Part shown: positions 17,298 to 26,256 of the stretch, piece by piece
Position numbering within the stretch: the first letter of the stretch is position 1
How the letters are laid out: each line of letters opens with the position of its first letter
NCBI GenBank assembly: GCA_020249435.1
Contig: JADCFQ010000012.1
Span: 62,001 to 126,000 of the forward strand
From: Roseomonas sp.
GTDB lineage: Bacteria > Pseudomonadota > Alphaproteobacteria > Acetobacterales > Acetobacteraceae
DNA length: 64,000 nt
Reading direction: 5' to 3'
Translations under genes and position numbers: made by a program
Notes under the pieces: generated by a model
Databases searched by the model: none
What the model was told of the DNA's origin: nothing
The model's input: the letters and a program-made list of their open reading frames with translations, nothing else

Positions 17298-18812
17298 TCA
17301 GCTCCCCACCGCTTCTTCGGCCTTGGCCTTGGCGGCGCGCAGCTTGCGCTGACGCTCACGAAAACCAGGGGGATCGCTTGGCTTGTCGCGGAACCCATAA
17401 CCCGCGCCATCCGGCGTGCCGACACCTTCAAAGAAGGAAACCATGCGCGAAAAACGCTCACGCCCATTGGTCTGCGCCGCCACAATGCCTGCCATGGAAG
17501 CGGCACCAGCCGGGCCAAAAAGCGGACGGGCGGAAACCATATTCGTGAAGTAGAGCGCGGGCGTGCCCATTTCCTTGGCCTTCTGCACCAAGGGTGTTGT
17601 GCCAAGCGCCAGATCAGGCCGCGTATCCTTCATCGCGGCAATGTCCTGTTCCAGGCTCGCGCGATACTGCACATGGCAACCATGCGCTTCGAGCCATTCG
17701 CGATCCGCAGCACTCCATTCTGTGCGCGGTGCGGCTGTGCCGACATAAGGCACTTCAGCGCCGGCTTCGATCAGCAGGCGCGCCACCAGCAATTCCGAAC
17801 CTTCATAGCCAGAAACCGTAATGCGCGCCTTGACCGGGTTGCCGGCAAGCGCACCACGAATGGCAGGTAAGGCACGCGTCTTGGCCGCTTCGATATCGGA
17901 TGGCTTCACGCCCGCCGCAGCACCAATCGCAGAGAGCCAGGCATCCGTGCCTTCCACACCCACCGGCGCAGAACCCACTACTGGGCGACCCGCCGCGCGG
18001 AATTCGCGAATGCTTGCGATATAGAAAGGATGCACTGCCGCAACGGCAACACTATCAAGCGCCGCATAAAGATCACGCCATTCACGCGCCGGGGTTTGCG
18101 GCGCAAGCGTCAGCCCCATGGGCTGGATCAACGCACCAATTCCTGGCGGATCGGCGGGGAACAACTCGCCAATCACCGCGATGCTGCGTTGATCCAGTGC
18201 ATAATCGCGTGGCCTGGCTACCGGACCTGCCTCAGCCTCATTGCGAGCGTAGCGCAGCATGGCGCCGGCCAGCACATCCTTGGCTTCTGCATGGGTCGGC
18301 ACGCCAAAGCCCGGCACATCTATGCCAATCACACGTACGCCATTGATCTGCTTCGGCAATAGATCAAGCGGCACACCAGATGCCGTTGGCACACATAGAT
18401 TGGTGACGATGACAGCGTCATAATCCTCTGGCTTCGCCAGGGCATAGACTGCGTCGCGAATATCTTCAAAAAGCTTGCCGGTGACGAGGGTTTCCGAATT
18501 GAACGGCACGTAACCCACCGTGCGACGCGCGCCATAGAAATGGCTGGTAAAGGTCAGGCCATAGACGCAGCACGCGCTGCCGGAAAGGATTGTCGCCACA
18601 CGGCGCATCCGCAAACCAACACGCAAGGACCCAAAAGCCGGGCACATGGATTGCGGCTGGTCATGCGGCCCGCGCGGATAATCCGCCGCGAGCCTATCCA
18701 TCACCTCAGACTTGCCCGCAGCACGCGCGGCGGCGTCCAGTGTTTCCCGCCCACCATGGCAGGCAGAGCCCTCAGCGGCGGCAGGCGGCGATACGGGCGG
18801 GAGTGTATCCAT
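17298..18812 (-). CDS. bchY: Chlorophyllide a reductase subunit BchY
   Basis: 504-aa BchY, partner of BchZ in the catalytic component of chlorophyllide oxidoreductase. Cysteines in [22 protein letters not shown] and [11 protein letters not shown] are placed as expected for ligands of the interface iron-sulfur cluster. The start [10 protein letters not shown] is chosen because it follows the bchX stop by 4 nt; ten extra upstream residues in frame would overlap bchX. The C-terminal [17 protein letters not shown] tail is basic and typical. It is co-transcribed with bchX and bchZ. Confidence 0.95.
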   Translation of the reverse strand: MDTLPPVSPPAAAEGSACHGGRETLDAAARAAGKSEVMDRLAADYPRGPHDQPQSMCPAFGSLRVGLRMRRVATILSGSACCVYGLTFTSHFYGARRTVGYVPFNSETLVTGKLFEDIRDAVYALAKPEDYDAVIVTNLCVPTASGVPLDLLPKQINGVRVIGIDVPGFGVPTHAEAKDVLAGAMLRYARNEAEAGPVARPRDYALDQRSIAVIGELFPADPPGIGALIQPMGLTLAPQTPAREWRDLYAALDSVAVAAVHPFYIASIREFRAAGRPVVGSAPVGVEGTDAWLSAIGAAAGVKPSDIEAAKTRALPAIRGALAGNPVKARITVSGYEGSELLVARLLIEAGAEVPYVGTAAPRTEWSAADREWLEAHGCHVQYRASLEQDIAAMKDTRPDLALGTTPLVQKAKEMGTPALYFTNMVSARPLFGPAGAASMAGIVAAQTNGRERFSRMVSFFEGVGTPDGAGYGFRDKPSDPPGFRERQRKLRAAKAKAEEAVGS

Positions 18813-18816
18813 GCCC

Positions 18817-19833
18817 TCAGACGCCCTCATACACCACTTCAAGGGATGGCTTGTTCAGCACTTCCGCGGCGCACATGTCTTCCATGGTGGCGGGGTTCAG
18901 CACCACACCACGGCCCACGGCTTCGCCCTTGAACAGGCCGAGCAGATTTTCCTGGCTCAGCGGATTCGGACGGAGCGGCGGCGCCTCAGCGACTTGCAGC
19001 GCGAGCTGTTCAAACACCGAAGCCCAGCGCCCGCCGGGCTTGCCGATGATTTCATAATTTGCGGATTTGCGGCGAATATCCTCATCCGCCGGAATGGCAG
19101 CCAGCACGGGGATGCCGGCTTCAGCCGCAAAGGCATGGGCTTCGCCGGTGCCGTCATCCTTGTTGATGACCATGCCGGCCACGCCGACATTGCCGCCAAG
19201 CTTGCGGAAGTATTCGACGGCGGAACAAACATTGTTCGCGACATAAAGCGATTGCAGGTCATTCGACCCGACCACAATCACCTTCTGGCACATGTCACGC
19301 GCAATCGGCAGACCAAAGCCGCCGCAGACCACATCGCCCAGGAAGTCGAGCAAGACATAGTCGAAATCCCATTGATGGAAGCCGAGTTTTTCCAGCAATT
19401 CGAAGCCATGGATGATGCCGCGTCCACCGCAGCCCCGGCCCACTTCCGGGCCGCCCAATTCCATGGCGAAAACACCATCGCGCTTGAAGCAGACATCGCC
19501 GATGGCAACAGCCTCACCGGCGGCCTTCTTCTTGGATGAGGTTTCAATGATGGTCGGGCAGGAACGCCCACCAAAAAGCAGCGATGTCGTATCGCTTTTC
19601 GGGTCGCAGCCAATTAACAGTACGCGCTTGCCCTGCTGCGCCATCATGTAGCTGAGGTTTGCGAGGGTGAAGGATTTGCCGATACCGCCCTTGCCATAGA
19701 TCGCGATGATCTGGGTTTTCTTAGCCGCCGGCGATGTCAGCACCCCATCAGGCGGTGTGGATGCTTCGGCGCGCAGCGCGTTATGCATCGCATTCATGGA
19801 TGGACCGTTTGGCTTCCCCGGGACAGCGTTCAT
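18817..19833 (-). CDS. bchX: Chlorophyllide a reductase iron protein BchX
   Basis: 338-aa NifH-like ATPase that donates electrons to BchYZ. The P-loop [10 protein letters not shown], with Phe after Ser as is typical of BchX, lies near residue 50. The cluster cysteines appear in GRGCGGRGII and [12 protein letters not shown] roughly 40-residue N-terminal extension (rich in Asn, Ala and Pro) precedes the nucleotide-binding core. The ATG overlaps the bchC stop as ATGA, so the genes are translationally coupled. Confidence 0.96.
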   Translation of the reverse strand: MNAVPGKPNGPSMNAMHNALRAEASTPPDGVLTSPAAKKTQIIAIYGKGGIGKSFTLANLSYMMAQQGKRVLLIGCDPKSDTTSLLFGGRSCPTIIETSSKKKAAGEAVAIGDVCFKRDGVFAMELGGPEVGRGCGGRGIIHGFELLEKLGFHQWDFDYVLLDFLGDVVCGGFGLPIARDMCQKVIVVGSNDLQSLYVANNVCSAVEYFRKLGGNVGVAGMVINKDDGTGEAHAFAAEAGIPVLAAIPADEDIRRKSANYEIIGKPGGRWASVFEQLALQVAEAPPLRPNPLSQENLLGLFKGEAVGRGVVLNPATMEDMCAAEVLNKPSLEVVYEGV

Positions 19834-20771
19834 TTGTTGTTTCTCCAGTCCAGAACCATTTTGAGGCAGGCAGGATCTTCAAAAGCCTGGCGATAGGCTT
19901 CCGGCGCCGCATCCGCCGAGGCGCGATGCGTAATCAAGCCGGAAAGGGAAAGACGACGCGCTGCGATCAGCGCATTCACCACCTCCAGATCCGGCTGTTT
20001 CCATTCCGCGGCGATGGCGATGCGTGCTTCACGCATGAAGGCCGGCGGGAATGTGAAGGAAAGCGGCGCGCTGTAGAAACCAGCCAGCGTCACCACGCCA
20101 CCAGGGGCCAAGCGCGCGATCAGGGTATCCAGCAAGACGGCATCGCCGCTCACGTCACAAATCGCGCGATAATCGCGCCGCGTATCTTCTGCCGGATCAA
20201 TAACCAAATAGCCATTCGCGCCATCGCGCCGCGCGGGATTGCTTTCCCACACGATCGGCGCGGGATGGCCGGCGGCGATGATGATGCGCGCCAGTAAGCG
20301 CCCCAGCACACCATGGCCGATGATCAATTCCGGAATCGCCGCATTCGGCAGCGCCATGGCGTGATGCGCAGTGGCGGCCAGCGCCAAAAGCACGGCATCT
20401 GCGCCGAGCGCGGGATCAACCGGTGTCACGCGCGCACCGGCCACCACAAGCCGCGCGGCTGCGCCACCAAATAATCCGCGAATATCGCCAAAGCAGCGCG
20501 CACCGGGGACGAAAACCGCCTCACCTGGCTGCCGGCCCGCGGCGACACCGGCCTGCACCACGCGACCCACGGATTCGTAACCCGGCACCAACGGATACCC
20601 CATGCCAGGGAAGGACGGCATGCGCCCGGACCAGAGAAGACGTTCCGTTCCAGTACTGATACCGCTCCAATCAATGTCCACGACAACATCCTCTGCGCCT
20701 GGCGGCGTCAGTTGCAGGCGCGAAAGCGAAAGCTTTTCGGGGGCGCTCAGCAGGATGGCGAGTGTTTCCAC
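19830..20771 (-). CDS. bchC: Bacteriochlorophyllide a dehydrogenase BchC
   Basis: 313-aa zinc-free alcohol-dehydrogenase-like protein that oxidises the C3 hydroxyethyl group of the bacteriochlorin to the acetyl group of bacteriochlorophyllide a. The start is a GTG giving VETLAILLS, which matches the family start METLA; GGGAG precedes it. IDWSGISTGTERLLWSG and VPGYESVGRVV are characteristic. It is the first gene of bchCXYZ-pufBALMC. Tandem PpsR sites lie 24 nt upstream, and TTGACA within the perfect site could be the -35 box, with TAGAGT about 16 nt later. Confidence 0.95.
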   Translation of the reverse strand: METLAILLSAPEKLSLSRLQLTPPGAEDVVVDIDWSGISTGTERLLWSGRMPSFPGMGYPLVPGYESVGRVVQAGVAAGRQPGEAVFVPGARCFGDIRGLFGGAAARLVVAGARVTPVDPALGADAVLLALAATAHHAMALPNAAIPELIIGHGVLGRLLARIIIAAGHPAPIVWESNPARRDGANGYLVIDPAEDTRRDYRAICDVSGDAVLLDTLIARLAPGGVVTLAGFYSAPLSFTFPPAFMREARIAIAAEWKQPDLEVVNALIAARRLSLSGLITHRASADAAPEAYRQAFEDPACLKMVLDWRNNK

Positions 20772-20794
20772 TCCGGGATCTCCCAATTGGGTTT

Positions 20795-20838
20795 TGTAAC
20801 TCTAATGTGACGCGCGTAACTGTCAAGTTAAAATGACA
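20795..20838 (-). promoter_or_regulatory. Tandem PpsR/CrtJ operator of bchC
   Basis: TGT-N12-ACA (20821-20838, perfect, inner arms CAA/TTG-like) and TGT-N12-ACG (20795-20812, five of six arm bases) are separated by exactly 8 nt. This is the arrangement described for CrtJ/PpsR at bchC in Rhodobacter, where two tetramers' worth of helix-turn-helix units bind cooperatively. Read toward bchC, TTGACA (the -35) falls in the upstream palindrome and a weak -10 in the downstream one, so binding would block the polymerase. Confidence 0.8.
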
Positions 20839-20847
20839 TTAAACGAG

Positions 20848-22011
20848 TCAATCTGCCTCAGCCTGCATCACACGCGTTAGCAAGGGGGTGTCGGTCGGCA
20901 GCAGCCGGGGCGCTTTGAAGCCAGCAGCGGTCAGCATCGCGGCCAACTCATCCGGCCGGCGCGGGCGGCCGCGGCCCATGGCCAACAGGTAAAAGCCGAA
21001 ATAGGCGCCGCCCATGGGCTCAGCGCCCGCAGTGCCGGCCATGGGCTCGGCAATCAGCACGCGCCCGCCTTTGGGCAAGGCCGCACGCACACGGCCAAGC
21101 AGGGCCTGCACCACATCATCATCATGGTCGTGCAACACGCGCACCAGGCTGATGATATCGGCACCGAGTGGCAGGGAATCGGTGGAGAAATCGCCGCCCA
21201 TCGCCATGGCGCGGTCCGCCAGCCCTTCGCGGGCAAAGCGCTGCCGCCCCTGTTCGGCCACGGCCGGCAGGTCAAACAACAGCAAATCAAGGCCGGGATT
21301 GGCCTTGCCGACTGCGGTCAGAAAGGCGCCGCTGCCACCGCCGACATCCATCAGGCGCCGATGCAGGCCAAAGCGGTAGGCGGCCAGAACCTCCTGCGCC
21401 ACCATGGGCTGGCTTGCCGCCATCAGCGCCGTGTAATCGGCCACTTTTTCGCCCGGCAGGGCATCCGGCTGCGCCGCGCCGGCATAGGCCCAGTATTGCG
21501 CCAGCGCCGTGCCGCCCCTTTCGCGGCGCAGAAGCGCTACCGGATCCGCCAGATCGGCGTAGAGCATGGCATGGTGTTCCACCATGGCGGCGATGCCGGG
21601 ATTGCCGATCATGGCCGCACCCAATTCGCCGAGCGCCCAGGCACCATCTGCACGCCGGCGCACCAGCCGGAGCGATTCGGCGGCCACCAACAGGCGGTTC
21701 ATCGCTTCAGGCGCCAGCCCGAGTCGCGCCGCCAGCTTATGTTCTTCCACCGGGGCTTCATGCAGCGCTTCAAACAGCTTCAGCCGCACACAAGCGGCCA
21801 GCACTTGCGAATAGACAAAGCCAGCGCAGAGATCGAATAATTCCCGCGCGCGGCGGCGCGCCAGCGGGCGGGTCAGCGGAAAACGCGCAGCCCAGGCACG
21901 AAAACTTGGGCGCGCCGTGAGGGATTCGCGCCAGGCGGTAAAGCGATCCGCCCAGGATGCGCCCCCTTCCCGATCCGCCCTTTGCGGGGGCAGCGGCATG
22001 GCCCGCGCCAT
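20848..22011 (-). CDS. crtF: Hydroxyneurosporene/spheroidene-type O-methyltransferase CrtF
   Basis: 387-aa SAM-dependent methyltransferase that methylates the C1 hydroxyl made by CrtC. It has an N-terminal dimerisation/winged-helix domain (RARELFDLCAGFVYSQVLAACVRLKLF), the SAM motif LMDVGGGSGAFLTAV, and the acidic and DHDDD segments (SLVRVLHDHDDDVV) typical of plant-type O-methyltransferases and CrtF. It begins 3 nt after crtE stops, forming a crtE-crtF operon that may continue into bchC past the intergenic PpsR operator. Together with CrtC and CrtD it supports spirilloxanthin as end product. Confidence 0.94.
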   Translation of the reverse strand: MARAMPLPPQRADREGGASWADRFTAWRESLTARPSFRAWAARFPLTRPLARRRARELFDLCAGFVYSQVLAACVRLKLFEALHEAPVEEHKLAARLGLAPEAMNRLLVAAESLRLVRRRADGAWALGELGAAMIGNPGIAAMVEHHAMLYADLADPVALLRRERGGTALAQYWAYAGAAQPDALPGEKVADYTALMAASQPMVAQEVLAAYRFGLHRRLMDVGGGSGAFLTAVGKANPGLDLLLFDLPAVAEQGRQRFAREGLADRAMAMGGDFSTDSLPLGADIISLVRVLHDHDDDVVQALLGRVRAALPKGGRVLIAEPMAGTAGAEPMGGAYFGFYLLAMGRGRPRRPDELAAMLTAAGFKAPRLLPTDTPLLTRVMQAEAD

Positions 22012-22014
22012 GGT

Positions 22015-22881
22015 TCAGGCCACGGCCAGCTTGCGCGGCAAAAGCCGGCCCACTTCTTCCAACATGGCGGCGCGCAACAGGGTACGACCCGGGCAAGCGG
22101 GAATCGCCTCCACCGCTGCATTGGCCAGGGTTTTGAGCCGCGCCACCGCGCCATCCAGACCCAATTGCAACACGGCTGATGGCCGCCCCAAAGCCTGGTC
22201 GCGCCCGACAGGCTTGCCGATGCTCGCTTCATCTTCCACAGCATCGCGCAAATCATCAGCGACCTGGAACGCCTCACCAAGGCGATCCCCCAGCAAGCGC
22301 CAGGCTTCGGCATCAGCAACACCCGCAGCAGCAGCACCGGCGACCGATGCCGCGGCGAAAAGCGCCCCGGTCTTTTGCCGCTGATATTCAGAAAGATCAG
22401 CGCGCGGTTCACATTCCCATGCCTGGCCGGCGACAATGCCGAAGGGCACGCCCACACCATCGCCAATCGCATTGATCACCGGGCCAAGCCGTTCCGGCGC
22501 AGCGCAACCGGCGCGCGCAACAGTCTGAAACGCCAGCACAATCAGCCCATCCCCTGCCAGCACCGCCAGCGGCTCACCATAGGCGCGATGCACGGAAGGC
22601 CGGCCACGGCGCGTATCGGCATCATCGAAGCAGGGCAGGTCATCATGCACCAGGCTGGCGCAATGCAGCAGCTCAATCGCGGCGGCAGCAGCGCTGGCAA
22701 GCCTTGGCTGGTCATCACCACAGGCCGCGGCAACAGCAAGCGTCAGGCGCGGGCGGATGCGCGCCCCTTTCGGGAAAACCGCGTGACGCATCGCGGCGGC
22801 AAGGCGGGGCGGGGCACCGCTCGCCTCGGCGGAGAGCACCGCGTCAGCGAGGCTGCTCTCAATACGGGCCAAGGCGTCCAT
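22015..22881 (-). CDS. crtE: Geranylgeranyl diphosphate synthase CrtE
   Basis: 288-aa polyprenyl synthase. The first aspartate-rich motif is in VHDDLPCFDDADTRRGRP and the second in FQVADDLRDAVED. It makes GGPP for carotenoids and for the bacteriochlorophyll tail that BchG attaches. I start at the ATG giving MDALARIESSL; a longer in-frame version would run through the PpsR operator and is unlikely. crtF follows at once. Control by PpsR is supported by two palindromes 46-89 nt upstream of the start. Confidence 0.94.
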   Translation of the reverse strand: MDALARIESSLADAVLSAEASGAPPRLAAAMRHAVFPKGARIRPRLTLAVAAACGDDQPRLASAAAAAIELLHCASLVHDDLPCFDDADTRRGRPSVHRAYGEPLAVLAGDGLIVLAFQTVARAGCAAPERLGPVINAIGDGVGVPFGIVAGQAWECEPRADLSEYQRQKTGALFAAASVAGAAAAGVADAEAWRLLGDRLGEAFQVADDLRDAVEDEASIGKPVGRDQALGRPSAVLQLGLDGAVARLKTLANAAVEAIPACPGRTLLRAAMLEEVGRLLPRKLAVA

Positions 22882-22926
22882 GCGGGACCTCCCGAGGGGT
22901 GGCGCGAACGCATCGCGGCAGCCCTG

Positions 22927-22970
22927 TGTATGTTGTATTAGACGGTTTTCATTGTCGTGTTTTCTTGACA
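22927..22970 (-). promoter_or_regulatory. Tandem PpsR/CrtJ operator of crtE
   Basis: TGT-N12-ACA (22953-22970, perfect) and TGT-N12-ACG (22927-22944, five of six) are separated by 8 nt. This is the same order and spacing as at bchC, with the degenerate member nearer the gene. The operator occupies the short gap between the crtB stop (22987) and the crtE start. Confidence 0.78.
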
Positions 22971-22986
22971 CTCATGTCAAGGCTTT

Positions 22987-24024
22987 TCACGCCCGCGCGG
23001 CAAAACGGGTTTCGCGGTCCATCCGGTCCATCAATTCCAAGGCCCAAACCAGCCTTTCGCCATAGCCGGCACCAAGCGGCGGGCCTTCCAGCGCGGGGGC
23101 AGAACGCACCGCATCCACCAGAAAGCGCGTGGCCGGCGATGGCGCTTCATCCGCGCCGTCCTGCTGCGCCGCGAGCGCACCAGCCGCACGCGCCAAAAGC
23201 CAAGCCTTGCGCCGCCCCGAAACCACCGCGCGACGAGAAACAGAATCTAGCCCTTGGCGTTCCACCTCTCGCCCTATTTCCGCATAAACAAGGCGGGCGG
23301 CGCCAATGCCTGGGCGGCAATCCCAAGGCAGCAGCGCAATGCCTGGCCAAGCGCGGCGGTAATGCGCTTCCGCCGCGCCCAAAAGCCGCGCGACAACACG
23401 GCCAAGGGCTGGCGAAAAGGCTGGGTTGGCGATCAACGCCTCCGCCGAAAGCCCTTCCTCACGCAGCCAGGTAAGCGGCAGATAAACGCGCCCGGCCTTG
23501 GCATCTTCGCCGACGTCTCGGGCGATATTGGTAAGCTGCATGGCAAGGCCAAGATCACAGGCGCGCGCAATCGCTTCCGGTGAACGCACGCCCATCAGTA
23601 ATGTCATCATCGCGCCAACGGTCGCGGCGACGCGCGCGGCATAGGCTTCCAGCGCGGCGATATCCTCATAAAAGCGGCCTTCGGCATCCCAGGCGAAGCC
23701 TTCGAGCAACGCCGCCGGCAAGGCGCGCGGCACGCCATATTGCGCAACCACAGCAGCAAAAGCGCGATCCGCCACATGATCCCAGGGGCGCGCGGCATAG
23801 GCGCCATCAAGGCGTTGGTGCAGCAGTGCCAGCGAGGCCGCCGGATCATCGCTCATGTCAATCGCGTCATCGGCCACGCGGCAAAAGGCGTAAAGCGCGG
23901 CGGCGGGGGCTGCGATGCGGCGCGGCAAAAGGAAGGATGCGGCGCGGAAACTTTTCGAACCGCCCGCCAATAATCTGGTGCAGGCGGCAAGATCCTCGGC
24001 TGAAATGCCGTTCAATCCGGACAT
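22987..24024 (-). CDS. crtB: Phytoene synthase CrtB
   Basis: 345-aa squalene/phytoene synthase family protein that condenses two GGPP to phytoene. The first substrate-binding motif is AFCRVADDAIDMSDD; the second is NIARDVGEDAKAGRVYLP. Short flexible N- and C-termini and length fit the family. I prefer the ATG giving MSGLNGISAED because the GGGG element lies 6 nt before it; another ATG two codons upstream is too close. It is the last gene of the long bchF-to-crtB minus-strand run and is followed by the crtE operator. Confidence 0.94.
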   Translation of the reverse strand: MSGLNGISAEDLAACTRLLAGGSKSFRAASFLLPRRIAAPAAALYAFCRVADDAIDMSDDPAASLALLHQRLDGAYAARPWDHVADRAFAAVVAQYGVPRALPAALLEGFAWDAEGRFYEDIAALEAYAARVAATVGAMMTLLMGVRSPEAIARACDLGLAMQLTNIARDVGEDAKAGRVYLPLTWLREEGLSAEALIANPAFSPALGRVVARLLGAAEAHYRRAWPGIALLPWDCRPGIGAARLVYAEIGREVERQGLDSVSRRAVVSGRRKAWLLARAAGALAAQQDGADEAPSPATRFLVDAVRSAPALEGPPLGAGYGERLVWALELMDRMDRETRFAARA

Positions 24025-24048
24025 GCGCATCCCCGTATTTTGCTTGTT

Positions 24049-25347
24049 TCAGTCATGTTCGGCTGTCCGGCGGCGAAAGCGCCGCACCCCAAGCGCCACA
24101 GCCAAAGCGACGATTGGGATGGCGATGCCGGTCACGATTTCTTCGCGGAAATTGGCGCCGGTGGTGACCAAGCCCTTCGCCAGATAGGCCACCAGCCCGA
24201 CCACGTAATAGGTGATGGCGGCAACGGAAAACCCTTCCACCGCCTGCTGCAGCCGAAGCTGCTGGCGCGCGCGCCGTTCCATGGAAGCGAGCAAAGCCTG
24301 ATTCTGCCTCTCGCGCGTGATATCAACACGGGTTGAGAGAAGCTGTGTGGCGCGCGCCACGCGTTGGGAGAGCATTTCCTGCCGTGTGGCCACGGCCTGG
24401 CAGGTATTCATGGCTGGCGCCAGACGGCGTTCGGTGAATTCGCCAAAGGTCTGCATGCCTTCCATGCGGGTTTCGCGCAATTCCTGAATGCGGTTGCGCA
24501 CCAATTCATAATAGGCGGCAGCGGCGGAGAAGCGAAAACGATGGCGCGATTCGCGGCTTTCCGCTTCGGCGGCCATACGCGTCAGGCGTTGCAGCAGCAG
24601 CGGTTCATCAGCTTCCTGCGCTTCAACAAGCGCCGCGCTGATTTCCGCCAATTCGCGTTCCTGCGCGCCGATCTGCGGTGCGACTTCCTGCGCGACAGGC
24701 AGCGCCAGCAGCGCCATGATGCGATAGGTTTCCATCTCCAGCAGGCGCTGGGAAAGCCTGCCCGCCTGATAGGGCGACATGCCACCATCATAAATCAGGA
24801 AGCGGCTGAACCCATCATCCTGGATACGGAAATCGGTGAAGGCATGCGCCTGACCGCCGGCGAGCGGCCCGCCCACCAGCATATGGTCACGAAAATACCG
24901 CCGCGAGATTTCGCTGATGGCAAGCGGCACATCCTTGGAAGCAAGCAGCGTGACATGCGCCGCCGCAATCACCTGGCCGGGGAGCGCCTTGAGCCAATCC
25001 GCCGGCAGCGCATGGATTGCCGCAGCCGAAAATGGTTCAGGTTCCGCGCCCGCAACCACCACCATGAAACGGCTGAATTCGCCATGCCTTTCCCATTTCA
25101 GGCGAAAGGGTCCGAAATCCGCGCTGTAATGATTGGCCCCTGGCGCTGGCGGTGGGATCGAAAAGCGCTGCGCCAGCGCAGAAAGCGCGGCCCAGGGCGC
25201 ATCGCGCGCCTCATCCGCTACCGGCAGCAGCGCGATTTGCGACACGCGGCAAGGGGAGAAAAGCATCTCCGGCGGACGCGCATGCACCTCATCATTGAGT
25301 TCCATGCGCTTGGCATAAGACGCGGGGAGGACGTTATCGAAGCTCAT
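24049..25347 (-). CDS. DUF3422 family membrane protein in the bch/crt operon
   Basis: 432-aa protein starting MSFDNVLPASYAKR with a family-typical NDEVHARPPE segment. The body is mostly soluble. The C-terminal part has a coiled-coil-like stretch rich in Gln and Arg, then two transmembrane helices (VAAITYYVVGLVAYLAKGLV and IVTGIAIPIVALAVALGV) and a basic end. DUF3422 proteins have no established function. The ATG overlaps the bchO stop as ATGA, and crtB follows 24 nt later, so it is embedded in the photosynthesis operon. This placement is its most informative feature. Confidence 0.88.
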   Translation of the reverse strand: MSFDNVLPASYAKRMELNDEVHARPPEMLFSPCRVSQIALLPVADEARDAPWAALSALAQRFSIPPPAPGANHYSADFGPFRLKWERHGEFSRFMVVVAGAEPEPFSAAAIHALPADWLKALPGQVIAAAHVTLLASKDVPLAISEISRRYFRDHMLVGGPLAGGQAHAFTDFRIQDDGFSRFLIYDGGMSPYQAGRLSQRLLEMETYRIMALLALPVAQEVAPQIGAQERELAEISAALVEAQEADEPLLLQRLTRMAAEAESRESRHRFRFSAAAAYYELVRNRIQELRETRMEGMQTFGEFTERRLAPAMNTCQAVATRQEMLSQRVARATQLLSTRVDITRERQNQALLASMERRARQQLRLQQAVEGFSVAAITYYVVGLVAYLAKGLVTTGANFREEIVTGIAIPIVALAVALGVRRFRRRTAEHD

Positions 25348-26252
25348 GCCGCCGCCCCGGTGACATGCTGCGCCACGCCAGACCATTCCTTCAGCAGCGT
25401 ATCAGCAACGCGCTGCGGCGCTTCCTCATGCGCCAAATGACCAAGCCCTTCGAGCGTAATGATGCGTGCAGCGGGCAGAATGGCCTGGATGCGCCGCGCC
25501 TGCATGGGCGGCACGGCGCGATCGCGGCTGCCGACCATCAGGAAAAGTGCCGGCGCAAGGCGCGGCAAATCGCGCAGCAATGGGCGCAATTCCCATTGCG
25601 CCATCATCATCAACGCCGCGCGTATATGGCCAGGATAGCTAAACAGCCGCGTATACAATTCCACGCCGCGCGGGCCGATATCAGACCCTGTATCGCGCAA
25701 GAGCTTGGCCGCCACTTCCTGCTTGGAAGCCCGCCAGGCGCAGAGCTTGGAAACGAACGGCAGCCCCACCATGACACGTGCCGCGCGGGTGAAAAATGCC
25801 GCATGTTCATCGCCGAGCGGCAGCAGCGCACCATTAAGGCTGAAGATGGCACGCGGCGCGATCTTGCCATCCAAGGCCATGCGCAGGGCAATCGCTGCTC
25901 CTGCGGAATGACCAAGTACCAAGTCGGGCGAAACCTGAAGCTGCTTCAACAGCGCATGCAGCGCCTCGGAAAAACCTGCAAGCGAAACACGCGCCTGCGG
26001 CAGGCTGGTCGTAAAACCCTGCCCCGGCAGATCGGGCGCAATCAAGGTAAAATGCGGTGCCAGGATCGGCGCCAAATCGCGCCAGCTATGGGTTGAAGCT
26101 GCAGTACCATGCAGCAGCAACAGGCAAGGCCCCTGCCCTATGCGCTGCACATGCCAAGTCAGCCCGCCAGCTTCGACAAATGCACTCGATTGCCGGTTGG
26201 GCCAATCCCGCCCATCCCTTTCCCAAACCGGCGAGTCTGCGGCTGCTGCCAT
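25344..26252 (-). CDS. bchO: BchO, alpha/beta hydrolase of the magnesium chelatase region
   Basis: 302-aa alpha/beta-hydrolase. The oxyanion region LLLLHGTAAST, the nucleophile elbow LGHSAGAAIAL with its serine, and the C-terminal GLGHLAHEE histidine are all present. BchO is found next to bchID in many PGCs and is thought to assist Mg-chelation or porphyrin handling; its reaction is not established. The start MAAAADSPVWERDG lies just after bchD; the long in-frame extension upstream overlaps bchD and is rejected. DUF3422 is coupled downstream. Confidence 0.92.
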   Translation of the reverse strand: MAAAADSPVWERDGRDWPNRQSSAFVEAGGLTWHVQRIGQGPCLLLLHGTAASTHSWRDLAPILAPHFTLIAPDLPGQGFTTSLPQARVSLAGFSEALHALLKQLQVSPDLVLGHSAGAAIALRMALDGKIAPRAIFSLNGALLPLGDEHAAFFTRAARVMVGLPFVSKLCAWRASKQEVAAKLLRDTGSDIGPRGVELYTRLFSYPGHIRAALMMMAQWELRPLLRDLPRLAPALFLMVGSRDRAVPPMQARRIQAILPAARIITLEGLGHLAHEEAPQRVADTLLKEWSGVAQHVTGAAA

Positions 26253-26256
26253 GACA

